From positions 120,637 through 184,636 of the forward strand of contig JACKOV010000006.1 of the NCBI GenBank assembly GCA_024234075.1: 64,000 bases of DNA, given 5' to 3'. Both the position numbers and the translations under genes were made by a program. Below the pieces are notes generated by a model that was not told the origin of the DNA, did not search any database, and worked only from the letters and a program-made list of their open reading frames with translations. The DNA is from Nevskiaceae bacterium. GTDB lineage: Bacteria > Pseudomonadota > Gammaproteobacteria > Steroidobacterales > Steroidobacteraceae. Below, one piece after another: positions 43,321 through 52,309 of the stretch. Each line of letters begins with the position of its first letter. Position 1 is the stretch's first letter.

Positions 43321-45561
43321 TCAGAACCTGAGCCTGATGCCGCCGCCGAACACCCGACCGTCGCCGGGCAGGAATGCGGCCTGGTCGGGCCGTGCCTGGT
43401 CGACGATCAGCGTCGAGCCCGCATAGGTCTCGTCCAGCAGGTTGTCGATCTCGGCGAACAGCGACCAGCCCTCCCGCAGTCGGTATTCACCGCGCAGATC
43501 CAGCACTGCGTAGGAGTCGTTGTAGAGCGTATTGAGGTTGTCTACCGGCGTCTTCTGCGGCATCCACCGCAGACTGCCCTGCAAGTCCCAGCGGTCGCCA
43601 GGCTTCCAGGCCACGGTCGTGTTGAGCCAGTGACGTGGTGCGCCGGCCAGGCGGTTGTCGCCGCGCAGCGGATCGTCGCGGAAGCGGAAGTCCTGCCAGG
43701 TATAGGCCAGGCGGCCGACGAGTGTCGGCGCAAACTGCGCGGTCAGGCCGATTTCGGCACCCACATGCCGCGTGCGCGGCGCATTGGCGGCGCCGAGCGA
43801 CACGCCCGATTCGTCGCGCAGGCTCAGCAACTCGTTGCGCACGCGGGAGTAGTAGACCACCGTATCCCAGGACAGCATCCCTGCGCGGCCACGCCAGCCG
43901 GCCTCCAGGGTGGTCGCAGTCTGTGCCTTCAATGCCGGCGTGACGAAGGCTGCCGCAGGCGCCATCGGCGCAGCCGGATTGGGGCGGCCGGCGCTGCTGT
44001 TGGGCGTGCCACCCACCGTGGCAAGCAGATCGTCATGCGTTGCGGGCTCGAAGCCGCGGCTGACCGCGGCGAACAAGGTCTGGTCGTCGACCGGCTGCCA
44101 GCTCAAGCCCAGCGCCGGGCTCCAGTCCTCATAGGTCCACGCGTACTGGGTACTGACCATGGGCACCGCACCGGTCGGCAGCACGACAATGGGATTGGCG
44201 GGGCTGTAAGCCGCGGTCGGGCGCGTCGGCAGATCGTAGAGATCGCGATTGTCGCGTGTCGCATGCGACCAGGACACCGATGGCGAGAGAACCAGCCGCG
44301 CGGTCAGTGGAATGTTGAGGCCGACATTGAGTGACATGGTGTCGGCCTCGAGACGATTGCGACCGAACAGCGCGCCGCGCTGACCGGCGAGATTCAGGTA
44401 GTTTTCCCGATCTGCCGAACCGGTGACGTACTGGGCTGTCGCTTCGAGCAAGGGCAACAACCGGGAGGCATCGGGCTTGAACGCATAGCGTCCCACCAGC
44501 GTCACGTCATCGCCTTCGGTCTCGCGGATGCCGGCCGAAACCGGAAAGCGGAACAGGTCGTCGGCCCGGGCGTAACCCACGGCCAGGTCGACGACGTGCG
44601 CACCGAAAGCACCGGTCGCACGCACGCCGGCCTGCCACTGGGTCGCCTCGCGACGGGGACGGTCGCGCACCACATTGGGGCCGGGATTGATCGCGCCCTG
44701 CGGTGTCACCGTCGGCCCGCTGAACACCGACTGCGGATCGCGGCCCAGCAGCTCGCGAGTTACCGGACCCGATACATCGAAGCCGAGATCGGCGTAGCTC
44801 GCGAACGCACGCAGTGTCACCCTCTCGCCAAGGCGCAGTCCGCCATTGCCGCCCACACTGCTGCGCCGCGAATCGTTGTAGTCGCGGAAGCCGGAGCGTC
44901 GTGTGGTGTCGGCGCGCAGCAGCATGTCCAAATCGTCGCGCACGAAACCCGCCTGCACACCGCCGCTGAACTGCCCGAAACTTCCGCCACCGAGATCCAG
45001 CACGACGCCCGGCGCGCTGCGGCCCGTGGGCGAGCTCATGTTGAGCGCACCGCCGAGCACGGTGGCGCCGAGCCGATTGGCCATGTAGCCCCGATAGACT
45101 TCGACCGTGTCGGCCGCGCCCGGGTTGGCGAAGCCCACGATGTAGGAGCCATCCGCGCGGTTCAGCGGCAAGCCATTGCGCAGCATCAGCACGCCGCGCT
45201 CGACCGGGTTCTGCTGCAGTCCGGAGCCGCGAATCTGGATGCGGGGCTGATCGTTGCCGCCGAAGAACTCCTGCACCACCACGCCGGGCACGTCGGCCAG
45301 CACACGGGCCATCGTCTGGTTCGCGCTGGCCGGCATGTCCTCCCGGGAAATCATGGCGGTACCGCCGGCGGATACTGCGAGCCGGTCGGCAGCGGCGCTG
45401 CGCCTGCCCGTCACGACCACCTCCTCGAGCGCACCCGGTGTTGCCGACTGGGCCTGGACCTCCTGAGGCAGCGAACCCACCCACACCAGCAGACCGCATA
45501 GAAGCATCCAGGCCCCTCCGCGAACGGCCTGAAGGCCGGAGAAACTGGCGGGATCGCGCAC
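43321..45561 (-). CDS. TonB-dependent outer-membrane receptor
   Basis: About 746 residues. Signal peptide (AWMLLCGLLVWVGSLPQEVQAQ), TonB box EEVVVTGRR, plug domain (MARVLADVPGVVVQEFFGGNDQPRIQIRG, VEVYRGYMANRLGATVLGGALN), then a 22-strand-like barrel ending in aromatic GGGIRLRF. It belongs to the siderophore/metal receptor group. A GTG at 45561 with SD GAGGTG six bases ahead is preferred over GTG 45570. A Fur-like box lies in the promoter. Followed by cupin and CopD genes. Confidence 0.88.
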   Translation of the reverse strand: MRDPASFSGLQAVRGGAWMLLCGLLVWVGSLPQEVQAQSATPGALEEVVVTGRRSAAADRLAVSAGGTAMISREDMPASANQTMARVLADVPGVVVQEFFGGNDQPRIQIRGSGLQQNPVERGVLMLRNGLPLNRADGSYIVGFANPGAADTVEVYRGYMANRLGATVLGGALNMSSPTGRSAPGVVLDLGGGSFGQFSGGVQAGFVRDDLDMLLRADTTRRSGFRDYNDSRRSSVGGNGGLRLGERVTLRAFASYADLGFDVSGPVTRELLGRDPQSVFSGPTVTPQGAINPGPNVVRDRPRREATQWQAGVRATGAFGAHVVDLAVGYARADDLFRFPVSAGIRETEGDDVTLVGRYAFKPDASRLLPLLEATAQYVTGSADRENYLNLAGQRGALFGRNRLEADTMSLNVGLNIPLTARLVLSPSVSWSHATRDNRDLYDLPTRPTAAYSPANPIVVLPTGAVPMVSTQYAWTYEDWSPALGLSWQPVDDQTLFAAVSRGFEPATHDDLLATVGGTPNSSAGRPNPAAPMAPAAAFVTPALKAQTATTLEAGWRGRAGMLSWDTVVYYSRVRNELLSLRDESGVSLGAANAPRTRHVGAEIGLTAQFAPTLVGRLAYTWQDFRFRDDPLRGDNRLAGAPRHWLNTTVAWKPGDRWDLQGSLRWMPQKTPVDNLNTLYNDSYAVLDLRGEYRLREGWSLFAEIDNLLDETYAGSTLIVDQARPDQAAFLPGDGRVFGGGIRLRF

Positions 45562-45575
45562 GGCAGACACCTCAA

Positions 45576-45608
45576 TTGCAATTACGAATTGTTCTCATAT
45601 ACTCTCAA
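45576..45608. promoter_or_regulatory. Divergent promoters with a shared Fur-like box
   Basis: Plus strand (Crp-like gene): TTGCAA (45576-45581), 16 bp, TATACT (45598-45603). Minus strand (TonB receptor): TTGAGA (45603-45608), 18 bp, TAATTG (45579-45584). A Fur-like sequence on the minus strand, TATGAGAACAATTCGTAAT (45581-45599), fills both spacers, so one protein could shut both genes. Confidence 0.6.
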
Positions 45609-45660
45609 GCAAGAGGCTTCGATTTGTTCCAGCGCAAACTGGAGATGCGCCGGTGACGGC

Positions 45661-46368
45661 ATGAACGCGCAGCTTGCCCACTCCTTCGACCGGATAGGCC
45701 AACTCGAACTGTTTCGCTCGCTCCCGGATGGCGCGATCGAGAGTGTCCGCGCCGCGATGCACATCGAGCATGCCCCGAAGGACGCCGTGATCTGCGGGCA
45801 GGGTCAGCGTGTCGACCGCGCTTGTGCGCTGGCGGCGGGCAGTCTGCGCATCGTGCAGACCGGTAGCGATGGCGGGCAGACGATCGTCCGCTTCATCAGG
45901 CCAGGGGAGATGTTCGGCACGCTGCCGTTATTCACGGACCATCGTTGTCCGGCCGATGCGATCGCTGCCGAGGCCTCCACGGTACTGACCTGGTCCGAAC
46001 GCAGCCTGCTGGAGCTGATGACGCGCCACCCTCCCATTGCGCATAACGTCATCCAGGTGCTCGGTACGCGCATGGCGCAGCTGCAGGAGCGCTTGCGCGA
46101 ACTGACCACACAGCGTGTCGAACAACGTATCGCGCACGCAGTGCTGCGGCTGGCCAGGCAATACGGGAACGAAGTTCGAGGCCGCATCACCATAGACGTT
46201 CCACTGCGCCGCAAGGATCTGGCCGACTTTGCCGGAACCACACTGCACACGGCGAGCCGCGTCGTGTCGGTCTGGGAAAAGACGGGATTGCTGGTCAGCA
46301 GCGGGCGGCGGTTGGTCATTCACGACCTCGCCGCGATCAACAAGTTGGCCGAGAGTTGCACAGATTGA
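45661..46368 (+). CDS. Crp/Fnr-family transcriptional regulator
   Basis: 235 residues from ATG 45661. Sensor barrel (PKDAVICGQGQRVDRACALAAGSLRI, IRPGEMFGTLPLF), dimer helix, and a C-terminal HTH (RRKDLADFAGTTLHTASRVVSVWEKTGLLV). It lacks the Fnr cysteine cluster, so its signal differs from the fnr product above; the recognition helix HTASR also differs. Divergent from the TonB receptor with overlapping promoters, which makes that gene its likely target. Confidence 0.85.
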   Translation: MNAQLAHSFDRIGQLELFRSLPDGAIESVRAAMHIEHAPKDAVICGQGQRVDRACALAAGSLRIVQTGSDGGQTIVRFIRPGEMFGTLPLFTDHRCPADAIAAEASTVLTWSERSLLELMTRHPPIAHNVIQVLGTRMAQLQERLRELTTQRVEQRIAHAVLRLARQYGNEVRGRITIDVPLRRKDLADFAGTTLHTASRVVSVWEKTGLLVSSGRRLVIHDLAAINKLAESCTD

Positions 46369-46496
46369 GAGGTCCGTCGCGGCAGGGCCTTCTCACGCGC
46401 CGCGATCTTTGGCATTGTTGACCCGAACGACGCGCCCAGCTCAGGCGGGTGGCAGGCGCGCTGCGGTAACCCGCGGCAACTGAAGGAGGTGATCCA

Positions 46497-46568
46497 ATGG
46501 CCTGTTCAATCGTTGGTTCGGTCGCAGCTTCGCGGCCCCTGGGCCACGGAGAAATGCGCGCAAGCTGA
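46497..46568 (+). CDS. Possible 23-residue peptide with extreme SD
   Basis: The ATG stands one base after AAGGAGGTGATCC, so the core AAGGAGG is at normal distance (about 7 bases). The product starts MACSIVGSVAASRPLGHGEM and ends RAS. No family is recognised. A GTG inside the SD (46489) opens a longer frame that runs through the terminator and is thought spurious. Confidence 0.35.
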   Translation: MACSIVGSVAASRPLGHGEMRAS

Positions 46569-46659
46569 CTGCTACGCGCGCGGCCGTTACCGACGGCTAC
46601 GCTCCGATTCAGTTGCCGTGCGGATGAATCCTGTCCGTACGTACTGGTCTTCGAGCGGG

Positions 46660-46696
46660 AATGGCGGGGTCTGCGAGGACCCCGCCATTTTCTTTT
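46660..46696 (+). terminator. Strong intrinsic terminator
   Basis: AATGGCGGGGTC pairs perfectly over 12 bp with GACCCCGCCATT across a 6-base loop (46672-46677), followed by TTCTTTTG. It is the best terminator in the window. Confidence 0.9.
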
Positions 46697-46824
46697 GTTC
46701 ATCCAGAAAGTTTCACTTCCGGATCGGCATGGCTGAGTCTCCGGTTGTGCTGCCGTTCAGCTTGCCTGTGATTGACTCTCGCCATCACCCACTACGGCCA
46801 CGAAGCCCGTGACAAGGAGTCCGC

Positions 46825-47760
46825 ATGCTGCCCAAGGCTTTGCGCCTCGTCGTCCTGATGTCCTGCGTTGCCGTCCTCGGCCTTCCGGCCGATGCACAAC
46901 CGCAGCAAGATCGTGGCTCGCGCCTGAAACGATTCGAGCAGATCCGCGAAACCCAGCGCGAGAATCGAGGGACCCAGGTCAGCGAGGAATCGCTCGGGGC
47001 CGTGACCGCCAACATCCGCCAGGATGCCTTCGGTCGGCGCGACATGCTGGTCTACCTGCCCTCTCACCTGCCTCCCAAGGGCGAGCGATCATTGCTGGTC
47101 GCCCTGCACGGCGGCGGCGGCAACGCGCGATTCATGCTCGATCACCTGAAGATCGACGGTGTGGCCGAAAAAAACGGCTTCATCGTCGCCTATCTCAATG
47201 GCAGTGCTGCGACCCGGATCGGTGGCCGAAAGCTGAAAGCCTGGAATGCCGGCAAGGGGTGCTGCGGCAAACCTTATGAAGACCAGGTGGATGATGTCGC
47301 CTACATCACCGGTGCCGTGCGCTACCTGCAGAAGAAATACGGCGTGGATCCCGCCCGCACTTTTGGCGTGGGCCACTCCAACGGCGCGATCATGACGCAA
47401 ACCCTGGCCTGCGTGAGCAATCTCTACACTCGCGTCGCGACACTGGCAGGCACGCTGATGGCCGAGACGCCGAACTGCCCGAGCGCACGCGGCCACACCA
47501 TCTTCAACTATCACGGCACCGAGGATGTGAACCTGCCGGTGGCCGGGGGCCATGGCAGCAAGGGTGTCACCCACGTCGACTTCACGTCGCAGGAGCAGGC
47601 CCGGGCCCTGTTCGAGTCCTCGGGCGGGCACTACGTGCTACAGCTCTACCGCGCAACGGACCACTCGATCGAGCACCTCAGCGAGGCCTCGCAGCAACAA
47701 GACGGCATATCCATCGCCGAGCGCATCGCCCGCGACCTGGGCTTGCTGACCCGGCGATGA
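46825..47760 (+). CDS. Secreted esterase, PHB-depolymerase/CE1 (LpqC) family
   Basis: 311 residues. Signal peptide (ALRLVVLMSCVAVLGLPADA), a charged spacer, then an alpha/beta hydrolase: LLVALHGGGGNARFML oxyanion segment, nucleophile Ser in FGVGHSNGAIMTQTLAC, FNYHGTEDVNLP and a late His in ATDHSIEHL. Cys pairs (GKGCCGKPYEDQVDDVAY) fit the family. SD AAGGAG is 5 bases before ATG. Substrate unknown: short polyester or feruloyl-type ester. Followed by a convergent gene. Confidence 0.8.
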   Translation: MLPKALRLVVLMSCVAVLGLPADAQPQQDRGSRLKRFEQIRETQRENRGTQVSEESLGAVTANIRQDAFGRRDMLVYLPSHLPPKGERSLLVALHGGGGNARFMLDHLKIDGVAEKNGFIVAYLNGSAATRIGGRKLKAWNAGKGCCGKPYEDQVDDVAYITGAVRYLQKKYGVDPARTFGVGHSNGAIMTQTLACVSNLYTRVATLAGTLMAETPNCPSARGHTIFNYHGTEDVNLPVAGGHGSKGVTHVDFTSQEQARALFESSGGHYVLQLYRATDHSIEHLSEASQQQDGISIAERIARDLGLLTRR

Positions 47761-47775
47761 CCTGCGGCGGCCGGC

Positions 47776-48555
47776 TCACTCGGGCGCGGTGTACGGGGGC
47801 AGACCGGGCGCTGGCCATGGCAACGACGTATCGCGGACATGGAAGGTCTTGTCGATGCACCCCCGATTGCCGAGACAGCCGAGTGTGAGGATCGCCAGAT
47901 CGGCGCGAGTCATCGGCGTCAGCACGCTGTCGTCCTCGGTAAGCGCTGCCTTGCCCGTGGGAGGTGTGCCGACCGGATAGACGCGGCCATTGCGAATGAT
48001 GGTCCAGGGCACGCCGCCCGCACGGAGAATGTCCTCGCCTGCGCCCTGGTCCTTCAGAAGGTCCAGCAGCCCGGGTATCCGCTCCCAGCCGAGACCCGCA
48101 AATCTCTCCAGATTGCGTCCTGCTCCGACCGCACCGTGATGGATGATGTGCCGCACGCCGGCCACCTTCGCGCCGGTCACGATCGGCGGCAGGATCTTCT
48201 CGTAGAAGTGGATGTCGCGTGTCTTCACCCGTACTGCGAGAACCACGGTATCGAAGCGGTGTTTCTCGAATGCCGCAGCAACACCCGCAGCGTCAAGCAG
48301 ATCGCCTTCGATGTAGCGGACCGGCAGGCCCTGCAGGCGCCCACGGTCGGAACCGGGCCGGGCGAATACCGTGACCTCATGTCCATGGTCCAGCAGTCGC
48401 TGCACGATCTCGGAGCCGAGATGGCCCGTGCCACCGAAGACGAGGACTTTCTGTGGCGCCGCATCGGCAGCGTGGCTCGACGCCCACGGGGCAACGAGCA
48501 ACAAAAGGAGGCCGGCGACGAGCCGGCGGCGCAGGGAGTCCGTCTGATGGGTCAT
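47776..48555 (-). CDS. Exported NAD(P)-binding Rossmann protein (NmrA/SDR-like)
   Basis: 259 residues. After a signal peptide with a run of arginines (SLRRRLVAGLLLLLVAPWASSHA) comes a Rossmann domain: VLVFGGTGHLGSEIVQRLLDHGHEVTVFAR has the dinucleotide GxxGxxG, then IEGDLLD and IIHHGAVGAG. NmrA/atypical-SDR proteins are normally cytosolic; the RRR motif before the hydrophobic core would allow Tat export with bound cofactor. The catalytic YxxxK is not evident. Confidence 0.72.
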   Translation of the reverse strand: MTHQTDSLRRRLVAGLLLLLVAPWASSHAADAAPQKVLVFGGTGHLGSEIVQRLLDHGHEVTVFARPGSDRGRLQGLPVRYIEGDLLDAAGVAAAFEKHRFDTVVLAVRVKTRDIHFYEKILPPIVTGAKVAGVRHIIHHGAVGAGRNLERFAGLGWERIPGLLDLLKDQGAGEDILRAGGVPWTIIRNGRVYPVGTPPTGKAALTEDDSVLTPMTRADLAILTLGCLGNRGCIDKTFHVRDTSLPWPAPGLPPYTAPE

Positions 48556-48850
48556 GCTCTAAATCCTTCGAGGAAACCACCGGCAAGGTTCGGTATCCGG
48601 ACCGCCGCCTGCAGCGCTTTTTAGCCTACCCCGGCATCTTTGTCAGCTGTTCCGGCGGCGGCGACGCCGCGCGCCGTGGCGAACCGGCCGGCGATCCTGC
48701 CCTGCCCGGCTCCACCCCGTCGCCGGAGGCCGTCGCGTGACGCAGCTCCCAGAAACGCGAACCGGCTGCCCTGCATGCCATAAAAGCTGTGATGTTCACA
48801 ACGCCCGGTGCATCCCGCGGCATGATGATAGGGATACAAGCAGCACTCTC

Positions 48851-50083
48851 ATGCAAACGGCGGTTCCCGAGAGTCCGCGCAGCAAGACGGTCGTGGACAC
48901 GGAGAGCAAATTCGACTTCAGCGAGCTGTTCTACTCCAGATCGGACAAGCGCGGCATCATCAGATCGTGCAACTCCGTGTTCCAGAGGGTGAGCAAGTAC
49001 GACTGGGACAAGCTGATCGGCAAGCGGTACGACGTGATCCGCCATCCGATGATGCCGCAAGGCGTGTTTCATCTGCTTTTGGAGGAAATCCTCGCAGGCC
49101 ATCCGCTGGCATCCTACGTCCAGAACAGGTCCGAGGACGGCTGCTACTATTGGGTATACGCCCTGGTTTCGCCCATCGACGACGGCTTCCTCTCCATCGG
49201 CATCAAGCCCAGCAGTCCCATATTCGACACCATCCGACAGGTGTACGCGAAACTGCTGGAGATCGAGAAAACACAAATAATCTCTTCGGAACGTTCCCGG
49301 GAAATTCTCGTGAAGATGATCGAAGAGCTGGGCTTCGAGAGCTACCGGCACTTCATGACAGAAGCGCTCATGCAGGAGATCGAGTGCCGGCAGATCGCCA
49401 TGAACAAAGAGCCCATTGTGTCGCTCTCCTTCCTGCGGAGCATCCTGAACAGCGGCACGGAACTACAGAACAAGTGCGAAGCGATCTTCGCTGCATACCA
49501 CCAAAGCAGATACATTCCGCTGAACCTGGAAGTCCAGGCCACCAAGATAGGTCGGGATGCTGCAACGCTGGCGGTCATCTCCGGCCAGTATGACGAGCTT
49601 GCCAAACAGATTCAGGCGGAGATCGGCAAATTCACGGAGGCGGGAAGCGTCGTCAGGCAGAAGGTCAAGGACTGTCAGTACGACGTGTGCAATTCCCTTC
49701 TCCAGAAGGAGATGTACAGAGTCTTCAGGGACGAGACGGATTCGGCGCTCATCCAGAAAGAGATGGAAATGGTCTACCTCGAAGACCTTACGCACCGCAG
49801 CATCGGCAGCACGGAAGCGAGCCTGCGGCAGCTCGACTCGGAATTCGCGAAGTTCTGGTCGGTCTACGAAGATCTGCGCAAGCTCACCGTCACCCTCGAG
49901 ATCGTCAGCGTTTCGGGCAAGGTGGAAGCCGCCAAGATCAACCAGAATTCCGGCGAGCTGCAGTCCCTGCTGGAGGATCTGGTGAAATTCAAGTCGACCT
50001 TGAGAGACTCCCTGAAGGAAATCGACGCCATTGGGAACAGCCTCATGGCCACTACCCGCCGCCTGAAAGCAGCGCTCGCCTAG
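48851..50083 (+). CDS. PAS-domain soluble sensor with MCP-like tail
   Basis: 410 residues. An Aer-type PAS domain spans about 18-115 (FSELFYSRSDKRGIIRSCNSVF, WDKLIGKRYDVIRHPMMPQGVF, YYWVYALVSPIDDGFLSIGI). The C-terminal half is helical (LNLEVQATKIGRDAATLAVISGQYDELAKQI, EIVSVSGKVEAAKIN) and recalls a degenerate chemoreceptor hairpin. No transmembrane segment. The ATG at 48851 is preferred; an in-frame GTG at 48737 adds a Cys-rich leader. No che genes are nearby, so output is unknown. Confidence 0.65.
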   Translation: MQTAVPESPRSKTVVDTESKFDFSELFYSRSDKRGIIRSCNSVFQRVSKYDWDKLIGKRYDVIRHPMMPQGVFHLLLEEILAGHPLASYVQNRSEDGCYYWVYALVSPIDDGFLSIGIKPSSPIFDTIRQVYAKLLEIEKTQIISSERSREILVKMIEELGFESYRHFMTEALMQEIECRQIAMNKEPIVSLSFLRSILNSGTELQNKCEAIFAAYHQSRYIPLNLEVQATKIGRDAATLAVISGQYDELAKQIQAEIGKFTEAGSVVRQKVKDCQYDVCNSLLQKEMYRVFRDETDSALIQKEMEMVYLEDLTHRSIGSTEASLRQLDSEFAKFWSVYEDLRKLTVTLEIVSVSGKVEAAKINQNSGELQSLLEDLVKFKSTLRDSLKEIDAIGNSLMATTRRLKAALA

Positions 50084-50218
50084 ACGCCATGTCATGAGGG
50101 CGGCCGCAGCCTCGCTGCAGGCTGGCTGATCGAGCCTGCCAACTGGCAAGATTGCGGCAACGACGACGCCCGCGTTGCCCTTCCCGGACGCACTGGCGCG
50201 AAGCAACGTGAGCGCCAC

Positions 50219-51163
50219 ATGGCGAGCCCGCTCGGAAATCCGCAAATGCGCGCCGCCCTGCTGATGCTGGGCGGCACGCTGGGCTTCGGCCTGATGGCCA
50301 TCTTCATCCGGCTCGCTTCGGCCACCCTTCCGACCTGGGAGGTGGCCTTCTTCCGCAATATCTTCGGCTTCCTGACGCTGCTGCCGCTGCTGATCGCACC
50401 GATACTGGGCCAGCCCAGACCGGCAGCCGCATTCGTCGCCAGCATCCATACCCGGCAATTGCCCCGCTACCTGATCCGTACCGCCATCGGCATCGCCAGC
50501 ATGTTCTGCGGCTTCTGGGCGATCGCCCACCTGCCACTGGCGCAAGCCATCTCACTGGCCTACTCCTCGCCGATCTTCGTCACCATCGCGGCCATCCTGA
50601 TGCTGGGCGAACGGGTGCGGGCACGCCGCTGGACGGCGGTGGCGCTGGGGTTCATCGGCGTACTCATGATCGTGAGGCCCTGGTCGCATGCCTTCAGCCC
50701 CGGCTCCCTGGTGGCCGTCGCAGCGGCGATGATGAGCGCGTTGGTGGCCATCCAGATCAAGCAGCTTGCACGGGCCGACAAGGCCGACACCATCGTGTTC
50801 TGGACCTATGCGATGTGGGTGCCGATGTCGCTGCTGCCGTCGCTGTTCGTCTGGCGCTGGCCGGCCGGCATCACCTGGTTGTGGCTGCTGCTGATCGGCC
50901 TGACCGGCACGCTGGGACAAGTGCTGTGGACCCGCGCGCTCAAGCTCGGCGACGTATCCGCACTGACACCGATCAGCTTCATGCAACTGCCCGTGGTGAC
51001 CTTTGCCGGCTGGCTGCTGTTCGGAGAATCCGTGGACGCCGTCACCTGGTTGGGCGCCGGCATCATTCTCGGTTCGACCTTCTACATCGCCCATCGCGAG
51101 GCGCAACTGGCACGGCAGCGTCGCAGCAACACGCCTCGCAGAACCGTCGAGCCGGGCAACTAA
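50219..51163 (+). CDS. EamA-family (DMT) transporter
   Basis: 314 residues, ten transmembrane helices arranged as two EamA repeats (ALLMLGGTLGFGLMAIFIRLASATLPTWEVAFFRN... and LVAVAAAMMSALVAIQIKQLARAD...). Substrate of drug/metabolite exporters cannot be read. No clear SD precedes the ATG; the 135-bp gap upstream shows nothing else. Confidence 0.85.
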   Translation: MASPLGNPQMRAALLMLGGTLGFGLMAIFIRLASATLPTWEVAFFRNIFGFLTLLPLLIAPILGQPRPAAAFVASIHTRQLPRYLIRTAIGIASMFCGFWAIAHLPLAQAISLAYSSPIFVTIAAILMLGERVRARRWTAVALGFIGVLMIVRPWSHAFSPGSLVAVAAAMMSALVAIQIKQLARADKADTIVFWTYAMWVPMSLLPSLFVWRWPAGITWLWLLLIGLTGTLGQVLWTRALKLGDVSALTPISFMQLPVVTFAGWLLFGESVDAVTWLGAGIILGSTFYIAHREAQLARQRRSNTPRRTVEPGN

Positions 51164-51182
51164 ACGCCGCGCACTGCGTAGA

Positions 51183-51854
51183 TCAGGGTCCTGCGGCTGG
51201 CACCTCGACCCACAGCGCGCCGCGCAGATCGCCGAGCGAGAAACCGGTGGCGCCGTCGTCCGGATAGTGCGCGAGAATCGCCGCGCGGACTTCGGGCGCC
51301 ACTTCCGTGCCATGGCAAGCCACGCAGAGCGGCTCGGTCGCGATGCCGCGCATCATCCGCAGGACGACACCTTCGGGCAGATCTTCACGCACCACTGCGA
51401 GCTGCTCGCCGGCGGCAGCCCCTTCGTCCACGGCCTGCTGAAATGCCTGCAGTGTCGTCAGTCGCCAGTCGTCCGCCGCCTGGGCGGGATTGCGGTTGCG
51501 GCCCGGCGCTGCAACCCGCCCGAGGCGCAAGTCGTGTTCGGCCATCACCGCCGCGGCGATCTGCGGCGCCTCGGTATGACATACCTCGACTGCCGCCGTC
51601 GGCCCCCCTTCGGCCATCGCTGCCTGCAGCCGGTTCCGCAGCCGGCCGCTGAATGCCATCGCGGCCGTCTTGGCCCGATCCAGCGGCGCATTGCTGCCGG
51701 CATCAGCAGGCTGAGTAACGACTGCGGCGGCACCCGCAGCAGTACTCGTCGTTTCCGCGGATGGCTGCTGCGCGTCCTGTGTACACGCAGCGAGCAGCAT
51801 GGCGGTCAGTACGGACACGGTGACGGACAGCGCGAGTCGAGGCTTCATGCGCAT
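51183..51854 (-). CDS. DUF3365 (Tll0287-like) c-heme lipoprotein
   Basis: 223 residues. Lipobox LLAACTQD gives a lipid-anchored Cys; then a helical DUF3365 domain (AMAFSGRLRNRLQAAMAEGGPTAAVEVCHTEAP) and one c-type heme motif, CVACH. Such domains sense redox or small ligands. SD AGGA lies 9 bases before the first of two ATGs (51854, 51848). The upstream extension of the frame to 52160 looks non-coding. Confidence 0.78.
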   Translation of the reverse strand: MRMKPRLALSVTVSVLTAMLLAACTQDAQQPSAETTSTAAGAAAVVTQPADAGSNAPLDRAKTAAMAFSGRLRNRLQAAMAEGGPTAAVEVCHTEAPQIAAAVMAEHDLRLGRVAAPGRNRNPAQAADDWRLTTLQAFQQAVDEGAAAGEQLAVVREDLPEGVVLRMMRGIATEPLCVACHGTEVAPEVRAAILAHYPDDGATGFSLGDLRGALWVEVPAAGP

Positions 51855-52309
51855 GACGATATTCTTCCTGCACGAATCGGCACGAGTGTTGCGGCCCACG
51901 CTGCCCGATCGGCGGTTGGCGAGGGCGACCTGGCGCTCCAGCCACTCGAGCAGTGGATGCCGCCCGATCGCGGAACCTAGGCCATGGAGCCATTGTACAC
52001 CGCAGCGGTTCGACGAGATCGTGAGACGCTCGTTGCCCTTTCCCAGCGCCTGCATCGCACCGATCGCCGGCATGCCGGCGCCCGTGACGAGTGGCAGATT
52101 CATCCAGGAACCCCCGATCGAAATCCGCTCACCCGACGGCAGCGCAGACCCCACAGGCAAGTCCGGATTCAGTGCCGAGCCTGGCCGCTACGACCTTGAG
52201 GTGTAACTGGGCTACTTGTGGGCCCGCCGCATCCGGACTGGGACAACTGGTGTTCAACCTCGTACCCTGGCGCATATAATCGCGCTCCGCGAACAACTCT
52301 CGGCTCCCC
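51855..52309. other. 455-bp gap without a convincing gene
   Basis: Open frames exist on both strands, but none shows a start, SD and protein-like composition together. A TATAAT at 52275-52280 with a poor -35 lies near its end, before the dehydrogenase fragment. It looks like rearranged intergenic DNA. Confidence 0.4.

Larger units (their letters stand above)
46482..46696 (+). ncRNA. Short transcript-like unit with 13-base anti-16S sequence
   Basis: Between the Crp-like gene and the esterase lies a 457-bp gap. It contains AAGGAGGTGATCC (46483-46495), the full complement of the conserved 16S rRNA 3' end, directly followed by an ATG (46497) with a 23-codon frame (MACSIVGSVAASRPLGHGEM, end 46568). 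About 90 bases later a strong terminator closes the unit. It may be a small-protein gene, a regulatory RNA, or both. No -10/-35 is convincing. Confidence 0.4.

Noticed and set aside
46489..46812. 107-codon frame starting with GTG inside the SD
   Set aside because: It runs through the strong terminator at 46660-46696 and has no protein-like pattern.
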